Below are positions 52,647-62,145 of a DNA stretch of 64,000 bases, one piece after another. Both the position numbers and the translations under genes were made by a program. This DNA comes from Aeromicrobium sp. Leaf350 (GTDB lineage: Bacteria; Actinomycetota; Actinomycetes; Propionibacteriales; Nocardioidaceae): the NCBI RefSeq assembly GCF_916858655.1, contig NZ_CAKASL010000002.1:1-64000 (forward strand), written 5' to 3'. How positions within the stretch are numbered: the stretch's first letter is position 1; every line of letters begins with the position of its first letter. The notes beneath the pieces are model-generated. The model was not told where the DNA came from. It made no database searches and saw only the letters and a program-made list of their open reading frames with translations.

Positions 52647-54557
52647 GTGGTCGTGGACATCTCCCGTCGTTCCGTGATCCAAGGAGGCGCCCTCGGCGCC
52701 GTCGTGCTGGTGGGGAGCCAGGTGCTGGGGCCGCTGGCCGCCCAGGCCGTCTCGCCCGCCCGGGTGAACGCGAAGCTCGCGCGGAGCACGCTCCAGTCGA
52801 CCTTCACCGTGACCCCGCCGAACGCCCGGGGATACCGCAACGTCGCGATCGCGGCACCCGACCCGCACCTCGTGCGCACCGAGCTCGGCGTCGCCGCCGG
52901 TTCGGGCCGCGCCGCCACGCGGGTGCACAAGGCGACCTTCGTGCAGCTCAGCGACGTGCACGTGGTCGACCACCAGTCCCCGGCGCGACTCGAGTGGTTC
53001 GACCGCTTCGACGACCCCGGCACGGCGGGCGCCCCCACGATCGGCCTGTTCAGCTCGGCCTACCGGCCGCAGGAGATCCTGTCGGCCCAGGTCGCCGACT
53101 CGATGGTGCGAGCCATCAACTCGCTCGGCTCCGGCCCCGTGCTCGGCACCCCGCTGCAGTTCGCGATCCAGACCGGCGACAACTCCGACAACAGCCAGCA
53201 GAACGAGATCCGCTGGAACATCGACATCCTCGACGGAGGGGCGATCACGCCCGACAGCGGCGACCCGAACCGGTACGAGGGCGTGGCCGACCAGGACCCG
53301 CTCACCTACGACACGCACTACTGGCACCCGGACGGGCCGCCTCCGGGCCGCGCGGACGACGACTACCGCGGCGACTTCGGCTACCCGACCGTGCCCGGCC
53401 TGCTCGACGCGGCGCGCAAGAAGTTCGACGCCGAGGGACTGTCGATCCCGTGGTACTCGGTGTTCGGCAACCACGACGGACTCGTCCAGGGCCTGTTCCC
53501 GTCGGGCACCGTGCCGTTCGGGCTCATCTCCACGGGCAACCTCAAGGTCATCTCGCCCCCGCTCGGCGTCTCGCAGGCGAACCTGCTGGATGCGGTGACG
53601 CGCGCTGACCTGGGCGTGCTGCTGGAGAGCCTGACGCTGGGGCTCGGGGCCCGCGTCGTCACGGCCGACCAGCGGCGCCGGCTGCTGACCCGCAAGCAGG
53701 TCGTGGAGGAGCACTTCGCGACGAGCGGAGCGCCCGTGGGGCACGGGTTCACGGCCCAGAACCGGACGTCCGGCACGGCGTACTACACCTTCGACAGCGG
53801 CGACGTCCGCATGGTCGTGATGGACACCGTCAACCCGAACGGGTACTCCGACGGCTCGCTCGACCAGGCCCAGCTCGCCTGGATCAAGCAGGTCATCGAC
53901 GCCACGACCGACAAGGCCGTCGTGCTGTTCAGCCATCACACCTCCGACACGATGGGCAACCCGCTGATCGGGCTCGGGGGCGACCTCGGGCCGCGGGTGC
54001 TCGGCGCGGACCTCGTGACCTACCTGCTCTCCAAGCCGCAGGTCATCGCCTGGGTCAACGGCCACACGCACACCAACCGCGTCATCCAGCACCCGTGTGC
54101 GGACGGCTCGGGCGGGTTCTGGGAGATCAACACGGCGGCGCACATCGACTTCCCGCAGCAGGCGCGGGTCATCGAGATCGCCGACAACCGCGACGGGACC
54201 TGGTCGATCTTCGGCACGCTCCTCGACCACGCGGCGCCGGCCGCCTTCGACGGCAACCTGGACGACCCGCTGTCGCTCGCGGCGCTCTCGCGCGAGCTCT
54301 CGGCCAACGACCCGCAGGCCGACCGCGACAAGTACCGGGGCGACGTCGCCTCCCGCAACGTCGAGCTGCTCGTGCAGCGCCCGCCAGGCGTGGGCACGAC
54401 GCCGGTCGTCGTGCCGGGCGTCGTCACCAACCCGACGCCGGCGCCCACCACCCCCGCGCCAGCACCGGCGGCGCCCGCCCCGCTCGCCGGCATCCAGGGC
54501 GTGCTGACCTCGCTGATCAACACGTTGACCGGAGGCCTGTTCGGCTTGCGGAGGTGA
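52647..54557 (+). CDS. TIGR03767-family metallophosphoesterase, Tat-exported
   Basis: A 636-residue protein exported by the Tat pathway: SRRSVIQGG near residues 6-14 is the twin-arginine motif, then a hydrophobic stretch. The calcineurin-like site is visible in [35 protein letters not shown] and NGHTHTN, in order. The C-terminus has a Pro/Ala/Thr-rich linker and a last hydrophobic segment (ITLTGGLFG-type), perhaps wall- or membrane-associated. It may release phosphate from extracellular organophosphates. Start is GTG at 52647 or at 52653. Confidence 0.88.
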   Translation: MVVDISRRSVIQGGALGAVVLVGSQVLGPLAAQAVSPARVNAKLARSTLQSTFTVTPPNARGYRNVAIAAPDPHLVRTELGVAAGSGRAATRVHKATFVQLSDVHVVDHQSPARLEWFDRFDDPGTAGAPTIGLFSSAYRPQEILSAQVADSMVRAINSLGSGPVLGTPLQFAIQTGDNSDNSQQNEIRWNIDILDGGAITPDSGDPNRYEGVADQDPLTYDTHYWHPDGPPPGRADDDYRGDFGYPTVPGLLDAARKKFDAEGLSIPWYSVFGNHDGLVQGLFPSGTVPFGLISTGNLKVISPPLGVSQANLLDAVTRADLGVLLESLTLGLGARVVTADQRRRLLTRKQVVEEHFATSGAPVGHGFTAQNRTSGTAYYTFDSGDVRMVVMDTVNPNGYSDGSLDQAQLAWIKQVIDATTDKAVVLFSHHTSDTMGNPLIGLGGDLGPRVLGADLVTYLLSKPQVIAWVNGHTHTNRVIQHPCADGSGGFWEINTAAHIDFPQQARVIEIADNRDGTWSIFGTLLDHAAPAAFDGNLDDPLSLAALSRELSANDPQADRDKYRGDVASRNVELLVQRPPGVGTTPVVVPGVVTNPTPAPTTPAPAPAAPAPLAGIQGVLTSLINTLTGGLFGLRR

Positions 54558-54563
54558 CGTCTG

Positions 54564-54620
54564 CCGTTCCCTGAGGTGCGACGAGCTCTGCGAGGAGCCT
54601 CGAAGGGCCGGCGGGAACCG
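54564..54620. repeat. Palindromic repeat element, copy 1
   Basis: It shares CCCTGAGGTGCGACGAG and GAGGAGCCTCGAAGG with the element at 58403-58461. Outer arms GTTCCC/GGGAAC (54566-54571, 54613-54618) close a larger hairpin. It lies between convergent genes (phosphoesterase and the ABC fusion), so it may terminate both. Confidence 0.75.
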
Positions 54621-54626
54621 GAGCGG

Positions 54627-57263
54627 TCAGAGGCTGGCAGACCGCTCGGCGCGGCGACGGCGCTGCTCGACGGGGTCGGGCACGGGCACGGCGCCGATGA
54701 GGCGCTGCGTGTACTCCTCCTGCGGCGAGCCGAGGACGTCGGCGCGGGGGCCGACCTCGACGAGGCGGCCGTGCTGCAGCACCGCGACGCGGTTCGCGAG
54801 GGAGTCGACGACGGCGAGGTCGTGGCTGATGAACAGGCAGGCGAACTGCAGCCGTTCCTGGAGCTCGCGGAACACCTCGAGCACCCGCGCCTGCACCGAG
54901 ACGTCGAGCGCCGAGGTCGGCTCGTCGGCGATCAGCAGGTCCGGATCGAGGGCCAGCGCCCGCGCCAGCGACACGCGCTGACGCTGCCCGCCGGACAGCT
55001 CGTGCGGGAACCGGCCCTCGTAGTCGCCGGGCAGCTGGACGTCGTCGAGCAGCTGACGCACCTTGGCCCGGACCTCGCGCTCGGCGAGGTCGGTCTGCGT
55101 GCGCAACGGCTCGGCGAGGCAGTCGCCGACCGACATGCGGGGGTTGAGCGAGGCTGCCGGGTCCTGGAACACGAAGCCGAACTTCCTGCGCTGCGGCCGG
55201 AGCTTCGCGTCGCTCACGCCCGAGACCTGCTGGCCGGAGACCGAGACGGAGCCACTGGTCGGCTGCTGCAGACCGACCGTCGTGCGGCCGATCGTGGACT
55301 TGCCCGAGCCGGACTCGCCGACCAGGCCGAGCACCTCGCCGCGGCGCACCTGCAGCGAGACGTCGTCGACGGCGCGGAAGGTGGGGCGTCCGAAGCCACC
55401 CGGGAAGTCGACGACGAGCCGGTCGACGTCGAGCACGACCTCCGAGTCGACGACGGGGGAGGGGCCGTTCTCGCGTCCCAGGTGGGGCACGGCGTCCAGC
55501 AGGGCGCGCGTGTACGCATGGGCCGGCGCCGCGAAGAGGCGGTCGACGGGTGCCTGCTCGACGATCGAGCCCCGGTACATCACCACGACCCGGTCGGCGA
55601 CGTCGGCGACGACGCCCATGTTGTGCGTGATCAGCACGATCGCGGTGCCGAGGCGGTCGCGCAGCGACAGCAGGAGCTCGAGGATCGAGGCCTGCACCGT
55701 CACGTCGAGGGCCGTGGTCGGCTCGTCGGCGATGATCACGTCGGGGTCGCAGGCGATCGCCATCGCGATGACGACCCGCTGCTTCTGCCCGCCCGAGAGC
55801 TGGTGGGGGTAGTGGTCGACCCGCTCGGCCGGGTCGGGCATGCCGACCATCTCGAGCAGCTCGACCGCGCGCTTGCGGGCCTCGGCCACGGAGACGTCGC
55901 GGTGGGCGCGGATGCCCTCGACGATCTGCCAGCCGATCGTGCGGACGGGGTTGAGGGCGGTCGACGGCTCCTGGAAGACCATCGAGACCTCGTCGCCCCG
56001 CACCGAGCGGAGGTCGGACGCGCGGGCGCCGATCAGCTCGCGCGGCTCGTCGCCCGGCGTGGTCAGCACGGCCGACCCCTCGACGGTCGCGGTGTCGGGG
56101 AGCAGGCCCATCACGGCCCGCGAGCTGACCGACTTGCCGGAGCCGGACTCGCCCACGACGGCGACGACCTCGCCCGGGGCGACGTCGAAACCGATCTCGC
56201 GGACGGCGCGCACGGGTGCGCCGTCGGTGCGGAACGAGACCGACAGGTCGCGCAGCGACAGCACCGCCACGCGCTCGCCGTCGGCCGTGGCGCGTGCCTC
56301 CTGCACGGGGACGTCGTCGGCGACGAGCTCGGCCACCTCGTCGGCGTCGTTCTCGTCGCCGCCGCGCGTGCGGAGCAGCGGGTTGAGGATGTCGTTGAGG
56401 CTCTCGCCGACCAGCGTCACGCCCAGCACGATCAGGACGATCGCGAGACCGGGGAACGTGCCGGTCCACCAGATGCCGGAGGCGGCGTCGGGCAGGGCCT
56501 TGTTGAGGTCGTAGCCCCACTCGGCGGCGGCCGACGGCTCGATGCCGAAGCCCAGGAAGCCCAGTCCGGCCAGCGTCAGGATCGCCTCCGAGGCGTTGAG
56601 CGTCGCGATGACGGGCAGCGACTGCGAGACGTTCGAGAAGACGTGGCGGCCCAGGATGCGAGGCGTGCGGACGCCCGCGACCCGGGCGGCGTCGACGTAC
56701 GGCTCGGACTTCACCGCGAGGGTCGCGTTGCGCACGACGCGGTAGTACTGCGGCACGAAGACCACGGTGATCGACACCGCTGCGGCCAGGATGCCGCCGA
56801 ACGCGCTGCTCTGGCCGCCGGTGAGCACGATCGAGACGACGATCGCCAGCAGGAGCGACGGGAACGAGTAGAGCGCGTCCATGACGAGCACGAGGGTCCG
56901 GTCGAGCCAGCCGCCGAGGTAGCCCGAGACCAGGCCGAGGGGGACGCCGACGAGGCTCGAGAGCACGACCGCCAGCAGGATGACCTCGACGGCCGTGCGG
57001 GCCCCGAACACGACCCGCGAGAGCACGTCGTGGCCACCCACCGTCGTGCCGAACCAGTGCGCCGCGGACGGCGCCTGCTGCGTGCCGAACCGGACACCCT
57101 CCGCGTCGCGGACCGCGTCGAAGTCGTAGGGGGCGATCCACGGGGCGAAGACCGCCACGACGATGAACATCGCCATGAGGGCGAAGCCGAACAGCAGCAT
57201 GAACCGCTGGAGGCCGTGCGACTGGCGCACGACGGCAGGCACCCGCAGAGCCGTGATGCTCAT
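54627..57263 (-). CDS. Peptide ABC transporter fusion: DppC-type permease plus two ATPases
   Basis: One 878-residue chain holds three subunits normally separate. Residues 1-300 are a DppC/OppC permease (helices from about 20; EAA-like loop SEPYVDAARVAGVRTPRILGRHVF). Residues 330-590 are the first ATPase (Walker A GESGSGKS at 370-377, LSGGQ at 489-493). Residues 607-865 are the second (Walker A GESGSGKS at 650-657, LSGGQ at 756-760). A 30-residue Asp/Glu-rich linker at about 302-332 joins permease and ATPase. No stop or frameshift separates them. It pairs with the DppB-type permease, whose stop TGA overlaps this ATG by one base. Confidence 0.9.
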   Translation of the reverse strand: MSITALRVPAVVRQSHGLQRFMLLFGFALMAMFIVVAVFAPWIAPYDFDAVRDAEGVRFGTQQAPSAAHWFGTTVGGHDVLSRVVFGARTAVEVILLAVVLSSLVGVPLGLVSGYLGGWLDRTLVLVMDALYSFPSLLLAIVVSIVLTGGQSSAFGGILAAAVSITVVFVPQYYRVVRNATLAVKSEPYVDAARVAGVRTPRILGRHVFSNVSQSLPVIATLNASEAILTLAGLGFLGFGIEPSAAAEWGYDLNKALPDAASGIWWTGTFPGLAIVLIVLGVTLVGESLNDILNPLLRTRGGDENDADEVAELVADDVPVQEARATADGERVAVLSLRDLSVSFRTDGAPVRAVREIGFDVAPGEVVAVVGESGSGKSVSSRAVMGLLPDTATVEGSAVLTTPGDEPRELIGARASDLRSVRGDEVSMVFQEPSTALNPVRTIGWQIVEGIRAHRDVSVAEARKRAVELLEMVGMPDPAERVDHYPHQLSGGQKQRVVIAMAIACDPDVIIADEPTTALDVTVQASILELLLSLRDRLGTAIVLITHNMGVVADVADRVVVMYRGSIVEQAPVDRLFAAPAHAYTRALLDAVPHLGRENGPSPVVDSEVVLDVDRLVVDFPGGFGRPTFRAVDDVSLQVRRGEVLGLVGESGSGKSTIGRTTVGLQQPTSGSVSVSGQQVSGVSDAKLRPQRRKFGFVFQDPAASLNPRMSVGDCLAEPLRTQTDLAEREVRAKVRQLLDDVQLPGDYEGRFPHELSGGQRQRVSLARALALDPDLLIADEPTSALDVSVQARVLEVFRELQERLQFACLFISHDLAVVDSLANRVAVLQHGRLVEVGPRADVLGSPQEEYTQRLIGAVPVPDPVEQRRRRAERSASL

Positions 57264-58363
57264 CAGAACCTCACCCTCGGGTCGACGAGCGCGACGATGA
57301 CGTCGATCAGGAAGCTCGTGACGCCCACGATCAGGGCGATCAGCGTGACGATGCCCTGCACCGCGAGGAAGTCGCGGGCGACGAGGTACTCGGACAGCTC
57401 GTAGCCGATGCCTTTCCACTCGAAGGTCGTCTCGGTGAGGATCGCGCCGGCCAGGAGCATCGCGATCTGCATGCCCATCACGGTCACGACGGGCACCAGG
57501 GCCGTGCGGAAGGCGTGCTTGCGCACGACGCGCTTCTCCGACACGCCCCGAGCGCGCGCTGCGGTGACGTAGTCGGCGCGCAGCGTCTGCAGCAGGTTGA
57601 CCCGGACGAGGCGCAGGAACACGCCACCCGTCAGCAGGCCGAGGGCCACGGCCGGCAGCACCGCGTGCTGCAGCACGTCCAGGACCATGGCCGGGGAGCC
57701 GTGGAGGATCGCGTCGAGCAGCATGATGTGGGTCTCGCCCTCGGCGCGGGAGAGCGCGAGCTCGGTGGAGGTGCTGGCCCGGCCGGACGACGGCCAGCCG
57801 AAGGGCGTGAAGGCCAGCTTGAGCAGCAGGCCTACGAAGAAGACGGGTGCGGCGTAGACGAGGATCGCGCCCAGCCGGAGGACGACGTCCGGGAAGCGGT
57901 CGCGGTGACGGGCCGCGAGGCGGCCGAGCGGCACGCCCACCGCGAAGGCGACGATCAGCGCGTAGACCGTCAGCTCCAGCGTGGCTGCGCCGTTCTGCAC
58001 GAGGATGTCGGAGACCTCGCGGTTGTCGGTCAGGGTCGTGCCGAAGTCGCCCCGCAGGATGCCGCCGAGGTACTCGAAGTACTGGGTCAGCAGGGGGCGG
58101 TCGAGCCCGGCCTCGGCCTTGCGCTCCGCGATCTGGTCGGGCTGCAGCCGCCCGCCCTGCGCGGCCTGGATCGGGTCGCCGATGACGCGCATCAGGACGA
58201 AGACGAGGGTCACGAGCACCCACATCATCGGGATGATCAGCGCCAGCCGCACCAGGAGGTAGCGGGCCAGCGGGTTCAGGCGTCCGCGCCGCGGCGTCGA
58301 GTCGCTGGTGGGTGGCCCGGAGGAGGGAAGATCGGCCTGGCCGAGCACTTCGGCGGAGGACAT
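57263..58363 (-). CDS. Peptide ABC transporter permease (DppB type)
   Basis: A 366-residue permease with six helices. Its N-terminal 35 residues are polar. YLLVRLALIIPMMWVLVTLVFVLMRVIGDPI is the family start, and the EAA-like loop reads YVTAARARGVSEKRVVRKHAFRTALVP near 255-280. It imports di/oligopeptides or nickel-type ligands together with the fused permease-ATPase. It follows the binding-protein gene after a 107-bp gap containing a strong palindrome. Confidence 0.93.
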   Translation of the reverse strand: MSSAEVLGQADLPSSGPPTSDSTPRRGRLNPLARYLLVRLALIIPMMWVLVTLVFVLMRVIGDPIQAAQGGRLQPDQIAERKAEAGLDRPLLTQYFEYLGGILRGDFGTTLTDNREVSDILVQNGAATLELTVYALIVAFAVGVPLGRLAARHRDRFPDVVLRLGAILVYAAPVFFVGLLLKLAFTPFGWPSSGRASTSTELALSRAEGETHIMLLDAILHGSPAMVLDVLQHAVLPAVALGLLTGGVFLRLVRVNLLQTLRADYVTAARARGVSEKRVVRKHAFRTALVPVVTVMGMQIAMLLAGAILTETTFEWKGIGYELSEYLVARDFLAVQGIVTLIALIVGVTSFLIDVIVALVDPRVRF

Positions 58364-58402
58364 GGAGGTCGTCCCTTCTACGGGTGGTCGTGGCGCGGCC
58401 GA

Positions 58403-58461
58403 CCGGTCCCTGAGGTGCGACGAGGCACGAGGAGCCTCGAAGGTCGCACCTCAGGGACCGG
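58403..58461. repeat. Palindromic repeat element, copy 2 (between binding protein and permease genes)
   Basis: Perfect 19-bp arms (58403-58421 and 58443-58461) surround a loop that itself holds GAGGC/GCCTC. Sequence matches the copy at 54564-54620. In the operon it sits between the binding-protein stop and the permease start, where it could partially terminate transcription or protect the upstream mRNA, raising binding-protein output relative to the permease. Confidence 0.8.
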
Positions 58462-58470
58462 CGGGTTCGA

Positions 58471-60081
58471 CTACTGGGACAGCGACGTGAACCGGAACTT
58501 GAAGGACGCGTCGAGCGTGTCCTCGACCCCCTTCACGCCGTCGACCGCGATCGCGACCGACGTGCCGGTCAGCAGCGGCAGGAACGGCACCTGCTCGGCG
58601 AGGCGCGTCTGGATCTGGCCCAGGGTCGCCGCCCGCGTGGTCGGGTCGCCGTCGGTGCGCTCGGACTCCAGCAGGCTCGTCATCTCGGGGTCGGCGTACG
58701 GGGTGCCGTCCTCGTTGTAGTGCGAGTTGGTGAAGTTGCCGGCCTTGTCCTCGGAGTACGGCGCGAGGAACGGCGACAGGTAGTTGTCGGCGTCGGGGAA
58801 GTCCGGGAACCAGCCGAGCTGGAAGACCGGGTACGCGTCGGCCGGGAACTCCTCGGAGTAGGTGACCCACTCGGTCGACTGCAGGTTGACCGTGAAGAGG
58901 CCCGTGTCCTCGAGCTGCCGCTTGACCGCGTTGTACTCCTGGTCGGAGTTCGACCCGTAGTGGTCCGGGTTGTACTGCAGCTGGACCTCGACCGGCGTCG
59001 TGACGCCCGCGTCCGTCAGGTACTTCGTGGCCGCGTCGAGGTCGGGCTCGGCGCCGTAGAGCTCCTTGAAGGCCTCGGTCGCGCCGGTCTGACCCTCGGG
59101 AACCATCGACCACGCAGGCGTGTAGGTGCCCTGGTAGACGTCCTCGGACAGCTCGGCCCGGTCGACCGACGAGGCGACCGCCTGGCGCACGGCCAGCTTC
59201 TGCTCCGGCGTGCCGCCGGGCATCGTGTCGAGGTTGAAGACCATGTACCGCAGCTCGCCGCCGGCGCCGGTGTGCACCGTGACGCCGTCGGTCTTCTCGA
59301 GGTCGGCGATGTCGGTCGGCGTCAGCGAGCGGTACGCGACGTCGATCGACTTGTTCTCGATGTCGAGCTTGAGGTTCTCGGCCTTCGCGTAGTACTTCAG
59401 CGTCACGACGTCCTCGGCCGGGGCGTCGTAGGCGCCGTCGTAGTCGGGGTTGGCCGTGAACTCGGCGAGCTCGTTCTTGTCGTAGGACGAGATCGTGTAC
59501 GGGCCCGAGAAGCCGTTCGCCTCGACGGCGTCGTCGTCGGCGAGCACCTCGTCGGCGGGGTAGGTCTCCTCGTCGACGATCGGGCCGGCCGAGGTCACGA
59601 GGATCTGCGGGAACGTCTGGTCGTTCGGCGAGTTGAGCGTGAACGTCACGGTGGTGTCGTCGACGGCCTCGACCGAGGCCATGTTGCCGAGCAGCGAGGC
59701 CGGACCGTTCGGGTCGTTGATGTCGACGATGCGCTGGAACGAGAACGCGACGTCGGACGCCGTGAGCTCGTTGCCGTTGGCGAAGGTCAGCCCCGGCTTC
59801 AGGGTGCACGTGTAGACGGTCGGCTCGGTGAAGTCACAGGACTCCGCCGCGTCGGGGCTGAGGTCCGTCGAACCGGGCTGGAAGTTGAGCAGGTACTGGT
59901 ACACCTGCGTCTGCACGGTCGTCGAGCCGTTGTCGTACGACCCGGCCGGGTCGATCGAGACGACCTTGTCGGTCGTGCCGACGATCAGGCCGGTCGTCTC
60001 CTCGCCCGAACCGCAGGCGACGAGTGCGGCAGCTGAGACAGCCGTGGTCAACGCGATGGCAGCGCCTCGGCGCAACGTCAT
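58471..60081 (-). CDS. Peptide/nickel ABC transporter substrate-binding lipoprotein
   Basis: A 536-residue exported lipoprotein with a signal peptide (RRGAAIALTTAVSAAA) and lipobox AALVAC, Cys23. The mature part is a family-5 binding protein (LIVGTTDKVVSIDPAGSYDNGS; YTCTLKPGLTFANGNELTASDVAFSFQRI). It delivers oligopeptides or a similar ligand to the permeases encoded downstream. GAGGAG precedes the ATG. Transcription starts within the 163-bp gap to the divergent DUF5819 gene; TACGGT near 60134 is a possible -10. Confidence 0.93.
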   Translation of the reverse strand: MTLRRGAAIALTTAVSAAALVACGSGEETTGLIVGTTDKVVSIDPAGSYDNGSTTVQTQVYQYLLNFQPGSTDLSPDAAESCDFTEPTVYTCTLKPGLTFANGNELTASDVAFSFQRIVDINDPNGPASLLGNMASVEAVDDTTVTFTLNSPNDQTFPQILVTSAGPIVDEETYPADEVLADDDAVEANGFSGPYTISSYDKNELAEFTANPDYDGAYDAPAEDVVTLKYYAKAENLKLDIENKSIDVAYRSLTPTDIADLEKTDGVTVHTGAGGELRYMVFNLDTMPGGTPEQKLAVRQAVASSVDRAELSEDVYQGTYTPAWSMVPEGQTGATEAFKELYGAEPDLDAATKYLTDAGVTTPVEVQLQYNPDHYGSNSDQEYNAVKRQLEDTGLFTVNLQSTEWVTYSEEFPADAYPVFQLGWFPDFPDADNYLSPFLAPYSEDKAGNFTNSHYNEDGTPYADPEMTSLLESERTDGDPTTRAATLGQIQTRLAEQVPFLPLLTGTSVAIAVDGVKGVEDTLDASFKFRFTSLSQ

Positions 60082-60232
60082 GCGAACTCCTCACGAGAAC
60101 AGGCCCGCCCCTCGGACCCGAGTCTCCGGAACCGTAGCCAGCGGCGAGGTGTCCTGGGGAGGTGCTGCAGGTTGCAAAAGGGTGACGTAAGCAACTTGTC
60201 ACCAAATCGGCAGGGCTCCCGAGGAGGGGACC

Positions 60233-60244
60233 TAGAGTGGCCCG
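60233..60244 (+). promoter_or_regulatory. Leaderless promoter of DUF5819 gene
   Basis: TAGAGT at 60233-60238 is six bases before the GTG at 60245. A good -35 was not seen. Confidence 0.45.
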
Positions 60245-61000
60245 GTGTCGACCGAGCCCTCCGCGCCGCAGCGCCGCTCGCGCGTGCGCACCGTGGTGGT
60301 CGTCCTCGTGGCGCTCGCGGCCTGCGTGCAGCTGTTCGGCGTCACCTTCATCTCGATCCCGCCCCAGTCCGCCCCGCCGGGCACCCGGTCCGCTGCCGAG
60401 GTGGTGCTCCACTCCTACTTCGAGGAGGAGTGGAAGCTCTTCGCCCCCAGCCCGGTCAACGCCGACCGCGACCTGATGGTGCAGGCCGCGTGGCGCGAGG
60501 GCGAGACGGTCGAGGTGGGGGAGTGGATCAACCTCACGGCGATCGACGACTCCGTCGTGCAGCACGCGGTCGGGGCACCGCGTTCGGCCTACCTCACGTC
60601 GCGACTGGCCGGCGGGCTCGACGCGGTGTGGTCGAACGTCACCGGCGAGATCCGCACCGCGGTGGCCGACGCCTCGAGCGAGACCGCCCCCCTCACGGAC
60701 GCCGACGTCCGCGACCTGCTGGGGGAGGAGGACGTGACGGGGCTCGCGCGTGACCTCATCGCCGAGCGGGACCTCGGAGCGACCACCTACCTGACCGACG
60801 TCTTCCGCTCGCTGGAGCCTGACCGCGAGCTCGTGGCCGTCCGGTACGGCACGCGACTGTCGACGGCGCCGACCTGGGAGCTGCGGCACGATGCCGAGAA
60901 GTCGGTGGGTGCGGTGACCGAGGGTCCCTGGCGGACCCCGGTCGAGGACGACCCGGACCGACGCCGGAGCATCGCCGACTACCTGGAGCGGAACTCGTGA
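60245..61000 (+). CDS. DUF5819-family membrane-anchored protein
   Basis: A 251-residue protein: short basic N-terminus, one transmembrane helix at about residues 14-36 (VRTVVVVLVALAACVQLFGV), then an extracytoplasmic domain starting VLHSYFEEEWKLFAPSPVNADRDLMVQAAW, the DUF5819 signature (Y-F-W-FAP). No catalytic motif is visible. Its ATGA-type overlap (4 bp) with the following HTTM gene shows a shared transcript. The family is regularly associated with HTTM proteins; function unknown. Start GTG is supported by the TAGAGT box. Confidence 0.8.
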   Translation: MSTEPSAPQRRSRVRTVVVVLVALAACVQLFGVTFISIPPQSAPPGTRSAAEVVLHSYFEEEWKLFAPSPVNADRDLMVQAAWREGETVEVGEWINLTAIDDSVVQHAVGAPRSAYLTSRLAGGLDAVWSNVTGEIRTAVADASSETAPLTDADVRDLLGEEDVTGLARDLIAERDLGATTYLTDVFRSLEPDRELVAVRYGTRLSTAPTWELRHDAEKSVGAVTEGPWRTPVEDDPDRRRSIADYLERNS

Positions 61001-61986
61001 CGTCGCCGGCCGCGACGGTCGCCACGAGCGTCGACCGCCTCGTCGACTGGCTCACGACCTCGCGGTGGTCGACGTTCGGGCTGGCGGCGACGCGCATGAC
61101 GATCGCGTTCACGATCCTGGTGCAGCTGGCCGTCGGGTTCGCCGACCGTCAGTACATCTGGGGCGTGGGCCACCGGTGGGCCGAGCCGTTCCACGAGCGC
61201 CAGGCCGTCGTCACGTGGATCCCGTGGCTGCCGGCAGCCCCCGCGTGGGCGACGGACGTGGCGCTGCTCGCGTCCGTGGTGGCCGGCGTCGCGCTCCTCG
61301 TCGGATGGCACACCCGCACCGCCTGCATCGCGACGTTCCTGCTCTGGGCCCTGATGATCGACGCGTCGCCGATCCTGCGGTCGGGGGCGGAGGACGTCGT
61401 CCGGCTGGTGCTCTTCTACCTCTGCTTCAGCGACAGCGGTGTGGTGGCCTCCCTGGACGCCCGCCGGAGACGGCGCAAGGACCGGGGGGAGCCTCGACAC
61501 GACTGGCTCGCGATCCTGCTCAACAACGTGGCGGTCGTGCTGATCGCCCACCAGATCGTCATGATCTACGTCGGTTCGGCCCTGTGGAAGTTCGACGGCC
61601 CCGCCTGGCTCGACGGCACCGCGGTCTACTACCCGCTGCAGGTCAACCAGTACTCGCCGTGGCTCGCCGAGCTCGACTGGCTCTACACCTGGTCGCCGTT
61701 CGTGATGGGCGCGACGTGGAGCGCGATGATCATCCAGCTCGGGTTCCCGCTGCTCCTGCTGACCCGGCGGACCCGCATCATCGGCTTCGTCCTGATCACC
61801 GGCACCCACCTCGGAATCGGGGTCCTGATGGGACTCATGTACTTCTCGCTCGCGATGATCGCGGCCGACGCGGTGCTGATCAGCGACGACACCTGGCGCA
61901 GCGCCGCCAGGAATTTCCGCGACCGCAGGAACAGGTGGGTGAGGCGCGCGCCTCAGGCGGGAGAGGGACTTGAGTCTGTGACCTAG
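60997..61986 (+). CDS. HTTM (vitamin K-dependent carboxylase-like) membrane protein
   Basis: A 329-residue protein with about eight predicted helices, matching the HTTM fold of gamma-glutamyl carboxylases. IGSALWKFDGPAWLDGTAVYY-type segment near 185-205 contains a Lys that appears to align with the catalytic base Lys218 of human GGCX, though this needs an alignment. GVALLVGWHTRTACIATF and ASPILRSGAEDVVRLVLFYL are other family segments. It is coupled to the DUF5819 gene and precedes an LPXTG protein. A membrane modification enzyme is suggested; chemistry and substrate are inference. Confidence 0.78.
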   Translation: MTSPAATVATSVDRLVDWLTTSRWSTFGLAATRMTIAFTILVQLAVGFADRQYIWGVGHRWAEPFHERQAVVTWIPWLPAAPAWATDVALLASVVAGVALLVGWHTRTACIATFLLWALMIDASPILRSGAEDVVRLVLFYLCFSDSGVVASLDARRRRRKDRGEPRHDWLAILLNNVAVVLIAHQIVMIYVGSALWKFDGPAWLDGTAVYYPLQVNQYSPWLAELDWLYTWSPFVMGATWSAMIIQLGFPLLLLTRRTRIIGFVLITGTHLGIGVLMGLMYFSLAMIAADAVLISDDTWRSAARNFRDRRNRWVRRAPQAGEGLESVT

Positions 61987-62145
61987 CCCACAGGACCGCG
62001 TTCCGGACGGGTATTAAGTCCTCCTGAGAATGTGGTTAACTGTCGATCGGACATCGCCAGTCCGAACGGACTAGTGCTGCCAACCGGGCGGGAACTCCCT
62101 GCCTCCCCCCGACCGCCCGTAAGAACTTACGAGGAGCTCTCTCGA
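61987..62145 (+). promoter_or_regulatory. Upstream region of LPXTG protein gene
   Basis: A 159-bp gap. Inverted repeats AGTCC-N4-GGACT (about 62059-62072) and GTAAG-AA-CTTAC (62119-62130) lie in it, the latter just before the GAGGAG Shine-Dalgarno. TTAAGT/TTAACT boxes near 62014 and 62036 are weak promoter candidates. Whether the leader is a riboswitch-like structure is not known; no known class was recognised. Confidence 0.35.

Noticed and set aside
52643-54200. 560-residue minus-strand frame opposite the TIGR03767 gene
   Set aside because: Shadow frame; motifs of the phosphoesterase are clear on the plus strand.
57264-58223. Further upstream extension of the permease-ATPase fusion frame (to 1198 residues)
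   Set aside because: It is out-of-frame overlap with the DppB permease; the ATG at 57263, with one-base overlap of the DppB stop and a proper permease N-terminus, explains the frame.
61987-62145. c-di-AMP (ydaO-type) riboswitch upstream of the LPXTG gene
   Set aside because: The conserved ydaO core sequences could not be found; only short inverted repeats are present.
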